Assembly (NCBI GenBank): GCA_905215855.1
Contig: CAJMRT010000010.1
Coordinates: 1 to 55,422 of the forward strand
Source: an uncultured bacterium
GTDB taxonomy: Bacteria > Bacillota > Clostridia > Oscillospirales > Acutalibacteraceae
Length of the DNA: 55,422 nucleotides
Direction of reading: 5' to 3'
This document shows positions 50,774-55,422 of the stretch, in pieces; within the stretch, counting starts at the first letter, position 1; each line of letters opens with the position of its first letter. The notes beneath the pieces were generated by a model. It was given only the letters and a program-made list of their open reading frames with translations. It made no database searches and had not been told where the DNA came from. The translations under genes and the position numbers were made by a program.

Positions 50774-52654
50774 ATGGCAAAGAAACAGTTTAAATCAGAG
50801 TCAAAAAGACTTCTCGACCTTATGATTAACTCAATTTACACTCACAAAGAAATTTTTCTTCGTGAGATTATTTCAAATGCAAGCGACGCTATCGACAAGC
50901 TTTGCTTCATTTCCCTTACCGACGACAAGGTTGGTCTTGACAGAGGCGATTTCAAAATCGTTTTAAAGCCCGACAAAGAAAGCCGTACTCTTACAATCAC
51001 GGATAACGGTATCGGCATGAACAAGGATGACCTTGAAAACAACCTCGGTACAATCGCATCCTCAGGCTCACTCAAATTCAAGCAGAGCATGGAGGAAAAG
51101 CAAGACGATATTGACATTATCGGTCAGTTCGGTGTCGGTTTCTACTCGGCATTTATGGTTGCAAAGAAGATTACCGTAAACACAAAGAAGTACGGCGAGG
51201 ATACGGCATATTGCTGGCAGTCAAGCGGTGCAGACGGCTACACAATCAGCGAGATTGAAAAGGAAAATGCCGGCACAGAGATTATTCTTGAAATCAAGGA
51301 TAACACAGATGAAGAAAACTATGACGAATTCCTTGAGCAGTACAGAATTCAGGGACTTGTCAAGAAGTATTCCGACTACATCCGCTACCCGATTGTTATG
51401 GATATGACAAAGAGCAGAGTTAAGGAAGAAACCAAGGACAGCGACAAGCCCGAATATGAGGATTACACGGAAACCGTAACACTCAACAGCATGATTCCTC
51501 TTTGGCAGAGAAGAAAGAAAGATGTTACTCAGGAAGAATACGACAAGTTCTACAGCGAAAAATTTATGGCTATGGACAAGCCGCTTAAAACTATCGTAAC
51601 TTCCGTTGAGGGTGTTGTAACCTACAAGGCATTGCTCTTTATTCCGTCTGTTGCTCCTTATGACTACTACACAAAGGAATACAAAAAGGGACTTCAGCTC
51701 TATTCAAGCGGTGTGCTTATTATGGATAACTGCGAAGAGCTTTTGCCCGAGCACTTCCGTTTTGTAAAGGGTATTGTTGACAGTGCAGACCTTTCGCTCA
51801 ACATTTCAAGAGAAATGCTCCAGCATGACCGTCACCTCATTACAATTGCTCAGAACATTGAAAAGAAGATTAAAAACGAGCTTACTTCAATGCTTCAGAA
51901 CGACCGTGAGAATTACGAAAAATTCTTCAACGCATTCGGCAGACAGCTTAAATACGGTGTTGTTTCGGACTACGGTATGCACAAGGAAGAACTTCAGGAC
52001 CTTATTATGTTCTATTCTTCAAGCGAGAAAAAGCTTGTTACGCTTTCGGAATATGTTGACAGAATGAAAGAAGACCAGAAGTTCATCTACTTTGCAACAG
52101 GCGAAAATGCCGCTGCAATCGACACACTTCCGCAGACAGAGCTTATCCGCTCAAAGGGTTACGAAATTCTTTACTGCACAGAGGAGATTGACGAGTTTAC
52201 TCTACAGTCACTCATGACATATAAGGAAAAGAAATTCTGCTCAGCAATGAACGATGACCTCGGCATTGAAACCGAAGAAAATAAAGAGGATGAAGAAAAC
52301 AAGGACGCACTTCTTACATTTGTTAAGGAAACACTCGGCGACAGGGTTGCAGAGGTTACCGCATCAAAGAAGCTTGTTTCACATCCTGTTTGTCTTACGG
52401 CAAAGGGCGGCATTTCATTTGAAATGGAAAAGTATTTCAATTCCGTTCAGCCTGACGCAAATATGAAGGCTCAGCGTGTGCTTGAACTCAACCTTTCACA
52501 TCCTGCCGTTAAAAAGATGGAAGAATTTATCAAGAGCGATGTTGACAGAGCAAAGAAGTATGCCGAGGTTCTCTACAGTCAGGCACTTCTTATTGCAGGA
52601 CTTCCGCTTGAAAACCCGTCCGAATACACAGACCTTGTTTGTTCGATTATGTAA
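50774..52654 (+). CDS. htpG: HSP90-family chaperone HtpG
   Basis: A 626-aa ATP-dependent chaperone. GHKL ATPase motifs are LREIISNASDAIDKL, TDNGIGMN and GQFGVGFYSAFMV. The middle domain contains IPLWQRRKKDVT and ADLSLNISREMLQ, and the C-terminal dimer domain is present. ATG 50774 follows AAAGGAAG. Monocistronic. Confidence 0.97.
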   Translation: MAKKQFKSESKRLLDLMINSIYTHKEIFLREIISNASDAIDKLCFISLTDDKVGLDRGDFKIVLKPDKESRTLTITDNGIGMNKDDLENNLGTIASSGSLKFKQSMEEKQDDIDIIGQFGVGFYSAFMVAKKITVNTKKYGEDTAYCWQSSGADGYTISEIEKENAGTEIILEIKDNTDEENYDEFLEQYRIQGLVKKYSDYIRYPIVMDMTKSRVKEETKDSDKPEYEDYTETVTLNSMIPLWQRRKKDVTQEEYDKFYSEKFMAMDKPLKTIVTSVEGVVTYKALLFIPSVAPYDYYTKEYKKGLQLYSSGVLIMDNCEELLPEHFRFVKGIVDSADLSLNISREMLQHDRHLITIAQNIEKKIKNELTSMLQNDRENYEKFFNAFGRQLKYGVVSDYGMHKEELQDLIMFYSSSEKKLVTLSEYVDRMKEDQKFIYFATGENAAAIDTLPQTELIRSKGYEILYCTEEIDEFTLQSLMTYKEKKFCSAMNDDLGIETEENKEDEENKDALLTFVKETLGDRVAEVTASKKLVSHPVCLTAKGGISFEMEKYFNSVQPDANMKAQRVLELNLSHPAVKKMEEFIKSDVDRAKKYAEVLYSQALLIAGLPLENPSEYTDLVCSIM

Positions 52655-52658
52655 ATTG

Positions 52659-52702
52659 TTGATTTGCGTTTGCCGCAAATCAAATGGCGATCACTGATCG
52701 CC
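52659..52702. repeat. Tandem hairpins after htpG
   Basis: TTGATTTGCG pairs with CGCAAATCAA (52659-52683), and GGCGATCA pairs with TGATCGCC (52686-52702). A GCAAATC copy lies again near 52735-52741. No T tail; function unclear. Confidence 0.6.
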
Positions 52703-52769
52703 GCTACTGTACGGCAATAACCGCCGATACAGGTGCAAATCACAAATCTCACACTAAACTAAACATTTT

Positions 52770-52804
52770 ACGCCCGATTTTCGACCAAAACGGAAATCGG
52801 GCGT
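52770..52804 (+). terminator. Terminator of htpG
   Basis: A stem of about 13 bp (ACGCCCGATTTTCG with its near-complement) and T-rich tail. Confidence 0.85.
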
Positions 52805-52845
52805 TTTCTTTTTGCAGAAAATTCCGAAAATCTTTTGCAATAATA

Positions 52846-52874
52846 TTGATATAATTTTTGCGTTGTGATACACT
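52846..52874 (+). promoter_or_regulatory. Promoter of fbp
   Basis: TTGATA, 17-nt spacer, TACACT, 34 nt before the start. Moderate match. Confidence 0.55.
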
Positions 52875-52908
52875 GATTTCAGTAAAAGTTTTTTCGGAGG
52901 CGGACTTG

Positions 52909-54891
52909 ATGAAACATTACGATGAAAAGCAGATGCAGGAAAATATTCTCTATCTTGAAGCACTTTCGGAGCAGTATCCGAACATTCAGTCGGCGGCGGC
53001 AGAGATGATTAATCTTCACGCAATCCTTGATTTGCCGAAAGGTACCGAACATTTTCTTTCCGATATTCACGGTGAGCACGAGGCATTCAGACATATTCTC
53101 AACAACGCATCGGGTTCAATCAGAGAAAAGATTGACGACCTTTTTTCAAATACTCTCACATCCGAACAGCGTGCCGAGCTTGCAACGCTGATTTATTATC
53201 CGAAGGAAAAACTCGGCGTTTACAAAAGCGAAATAACCGACATTGAAGAATGGTACAGATTGACACTCATAAGATTGCTTGCAATCTGCCGACACATTTC
53301 TTCAAAATACACACGAAGCAAGGTTCGTAAAACTCTGCCAAAGCATTATGCCTACATCATTGAGGAGCTTATGTTCGGTGATTCAGGCAAAAAAGACCGT
53401 GAAACCTACCACGAAAATATTCTGCACACAATTATTGAGGCAGGACAAGCCGATGTTTTCATACTCTCGCTTTGTGACACGATAAAAAGACTTATTGTTG
53501 ACAAGCTCCACATTGTCGGCGACATTTTCGACAGAGGTGCAAGACCTGACATTGTGCTTGACGACCTTATGATGCACCACGGTGTTGACATTCAGTGGGG
53601 CAATCACGATATTCTTTGGATGGGTGCGGCATCGGGCAGTATGGCTTGCATTGCCGCTGCACTTAACAACGCATTTTCATACGGCAATCTTGACACAATT
53701 GAAGTCGGCTACGGAATAAGCCTGCGTGACCTCTCGCTTTTTGCAAAGGATGTTTACGGCGGCGGAAATGTTGAACGCTTTATGCCGAAAGGTCCTTTTG
53801 CGGATTCGCCATACACCTCAAACGATCCGTTGCTTGTTGCCGATATGCACAAGGCAATTGCCGTTATTCTCTTTAAGCTTGAAGGTCAGCTTGTCAGCCG
53901 CAATCCTAACTTTAATATGAGCGACAGGCGATTGCTTGACAAAATTGATTTTGAAAATGCGACCGTAACTGTCGGCGAAAACAAGTATCCGATTTCCGAC
54001 ACCTTCTTCCCCACAGTTGACCATGACTATCCATATGAGCTGACAAAGACGGAAAAACGGGTTATGGAACAGCTTAAAAATGCCTTTATGGCAAGTGAAA
54101 AACTGAAAAGACACATTGATTTTCTGTTTGCCAAGGGCGGAATGTACAAGTGCTGCAACAACAATCTTTTGCTCCACGGCTGTATTCCGATGAACAAGGA
54201 CGGCAGTTTTATGGAATTTGATACGGGCAACTGTGTGCTTTCAGGAAAAGCATTGCTTGATGAGCTTGAAAAGATTGTTCGTCAGGGACACTCTGCCCCC
54301 GAAAATTCTCCCGAAAGACAAAAGGGCAACGACTATATGTGGTACCTCTGGTGCGGAAAACATTCACCGCTTTTCGGCAGAGAAAAGATGTGCTCGTTTG
54401 AGCGGTTCTTTATTGATGATTCCGAAACTCACACGGAAACACGCAACCATTACTACACGCTCTATCACGATGAAGACGCCTGCGTGAAGATTTTGAAAGA
54501 ATTCGGTCTTTCGGAAAATCACGGTCACATAATCAACGGTCATGTTCCCGTTATCCGCAAAAAGGGCGAAAGTCCGATAAAGGCTAACGGCAAGCTGATT
54601 GTGATTGACGGCGGATTTTGCAGAGCATATCAGAACAAGACAGGCACGGCAGGCTACACGCTCGTCTATAATTCCTACGGTATGCGAATTGTCACCCACG
54701 AACCCTTTGCGGGAATTGACAACGCAATCAAATCAAACAAGGACATTCTCTCAACAACAAAGGTTTTTGACACCTCGGAAAACCGAATCCGTGTTGCACA
54801 AACCGATGACGGTCAGACAATCCGTAACCGCATTGAAGGACTTTCAATGCTCCTCTGCGCCTACCGCAACGGTATTCTGAAAGAACAGTAA
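52909..54891 (+). CDS. fbp: Class 3 fructose-1,6-bisphosphatase
   Basis: A 660-aa metallophosphatase for gluconeogenesis, of the large Firmicutes class 3 type. Metal motifs are SDIHGEH near residue 50, GDIFDRGARPD, WGNHDILWMG and a C-terminal NGHVPV. Length matches the class 3 family. ATG 52909 follows GGAGG. A small membrane gene follows 17 nt later. Confidence 0.95.
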   Translation: MKHYDEKQMQENILYLEALSEQYPNIQSAAAEMINLHAILDLPKGTEHFLSDIHGEHEAFRHILNNASGSIREKIDDLFSNTLTSEQRAELATLIYYPKEKLGVYKSEITDIEEWYRLTLIRLLAICRHISSKYTRSKVRKTLPKHYAYIIEELMFGDSGKKDRETYHENILHTIIEAGQADVFILSLCDTIKRLIVDKLHIVGDIFDRGARPDIVLDDLMMHHGVDIQWGNHDILWMGAASGSMACIAAALNNAFSYGNLDTIEVGYGISLRDLSLFAKDVYGGGNVERFMPKGPFADSPYTSNDPLLVADMHKAIAVILFKLEGQLVSRNPNFNMSDRRLLDKIDFENATVTVGENKYPISDTFFPTVDHDYPYELTKTEKRVMEQLKNAFMASEKLKRHIDFLFAKGGMYKCCNNNLLLHGCIPMNKDGSFMEFDTGNCVLSGKALLDELEKIVRQGHSAPENSPERQKGNDYMWYLWCGKHSPLFGREKMCSFERFFIDDSETHTETRNHYYTLYHDEDACVKILKEFGLSENHGHIINGHVPVIRKKGESPIKANGKLIVIDGGFCRAYQNKTGTAGYTLVYNSYGMRIVTHEPFAGIDNAIKSNKDILSTTKVFDTSENRIRVAQTDDGQTIRNRIEGLSMLLCAYRNGILKEQ

Positions 54892-54908
54892 TTTAAAGGA
54901 GAATTCTT

Positions 54909-55400
54909 ATGTTCAACTGCATTAAATCATTTTCCTACAAAATGAACATTTCTGCCAATCAGGTTTCTAACGCTTTAAGAATGAATGCTTTGGGCAATAC
55001 AAAACTCGATACACCAAAAATTGCAGGCAATTTTTTTGCGAACAAATTCACAATTCATCTTTCAAAAAATCACCCATTTGGCGGACCTGACAACCAATCT
55101 CCAGATTTTGACGGAACTGTTGAAAACTCAGCAAACGGCTCGGTTCTGACATTAAAAATGAAATCATTGAAATATCTGCTTTTACCGATACCTTTTATGA
55201 TTTTCGTGCTGTTTTTGGCAGGTCTTTCAATATACGATTATTTTTGTAATGAAAGCTTGGCATCGCTGATATTCTCAATTGTTCCGATATTACTGTTTGC
55301 AGGTGTGTTGATTTTAATATTCACAAAGCTTAATCGACAATATAAGGAAATGAAGAATTTTATTGAGGAATTTTTCAAAGACAATATAATTATGCAATAA
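54909..55400 (+). CDS. Small two-TM protein of unknown function
   Basis: A 163-aa protein with two hydrophobic helices near residues 87-110 and 118-140 and a soluble N-terminus. AAAGGAG upstream. It is likely cotranscribed with fbp (17-nt gap), but no functional link is known. No family recognised. Confidence 0.7.
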   Translation: MFNCIKSFSYKMNISANQVSNALRMNALGNTKLDTPKIAGNFFANKFTIHLSKNHPFGGPDNQSPDFDGTVENSANGSVLTLKMKSLKYLLLPIPFMIFVLFLAGLSIYDYFCNESLASLIFSIVPILLFAGVLILIFTKLNRQYKEMKNFIEEFFKDNIIMQ

Positions 55401-55422
55401 AAACACGGCTTGTTCGGAAAAT

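Noticed and set aside
1..55422. CRISPR array
   Set aside because: No series of evenly spaced direct repeats with unique spacers is seen, and no cas-like genes.

Overview
The window looks like a chromosomal segment of an anaerobic gut-type Clostridia bacterium, most likely Oscillospirales/Ruminococcaceae. The evidence is moderate-to-low GC, strong sigma-A promoters, CCA-encoding tRNAs, class 1B PyrD with PyrK, class 3 fructose bisphosphatase, DUF4250, DUF1292, YetF and an LTA-synthase-like enzyme. Species cannot be fixed from the sequence alone.

Region 1 (1-9950) is accessory DNA. It holds a three-gene restriction-modification cassette (two methylase-like genes, then a GIY-YIG-like/helicase protein; each gene overlaps the next at ATGGCTGA). 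Next is an IS30-family element (5315-6805) with 12-bp target duplications and a frameshifted transposase. Last is an AT-rich cassette of an HD-domain dNTPase, a two-TM protein with a PLD-like soluble domain, and a radical SAM protein. The region ends at the 3' half of a tRNA-Leu(UAG), cut at the anticodon loop and followed by a tRNA-type terminator. This is what the right attachment site of a tRNA-integrated element looks like, so genes 1-9860 are probably cargo of an element that starts left of the window.

Region 2 (10083-22753) is one minus-strand catabolic cluster for reductive pyrimidine degradation. Transcription order: class III aminotransferase, iron alcohol dehydrogenase, ABC transporter (ATPase, two permeases, lipoprotein binding protein), dihydropyrimidinase, PreA-type dihydropyrimidine dehydrogenase, N-carbamoyl-beta-alanine amidohydrolase, cytidylate-kinase-like protein, PucR regulator. 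Together they would import uracil/thymine-type bases, reduce and open the ring, release CO2 and ammonia, transaminate beta-alanine and reduce malonate semialdehyde to 3-hydroxypropionate. Two proteins have odd architecture. The binding protein is circularly permuted (its normal N-terminal half lies at the C-terminus). The dehydrogenase carries a DPD domain-I-like Fe-S module fused directly to PreA, with no PreT flavoprotein gene nearby. The promoter region has several palindromes, a hairpin in the leader and an internal terminator before the transporter.

Region 3 (22810-31969) holds an orphan Cache-type membrane sensor, a divergent OmpR-type two-component system with a membrane-anchored protein, a FemAB-like transferase, a PHP phosphoesterase, nadB-nadC, and two tiny proteins (DUF4250 and an EF-hand acidic protein).

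Region 4 (32002-40960) holds small envelope proteins, tRNA-Tyr, tRNA-Thr and tRNA-Arg with short repeats around them, an ABC-F ATPase, DUF5658 and DUF1292 proteins, a phosphohexomutase, and an XRE regulator with membrane segments.

Region 5 (40961-55422) holds a GH31 alpha-glucosidase, a YetF protein, pyrK-pyrD (pyrimidine synthesis, the opposite of Region 2), two tandem paralogous transglutaminase-like lipoproteins with duplicated promoters, an LTA-synthase-like enzyme, htpG, class 3 fbp and a small membrane protein.
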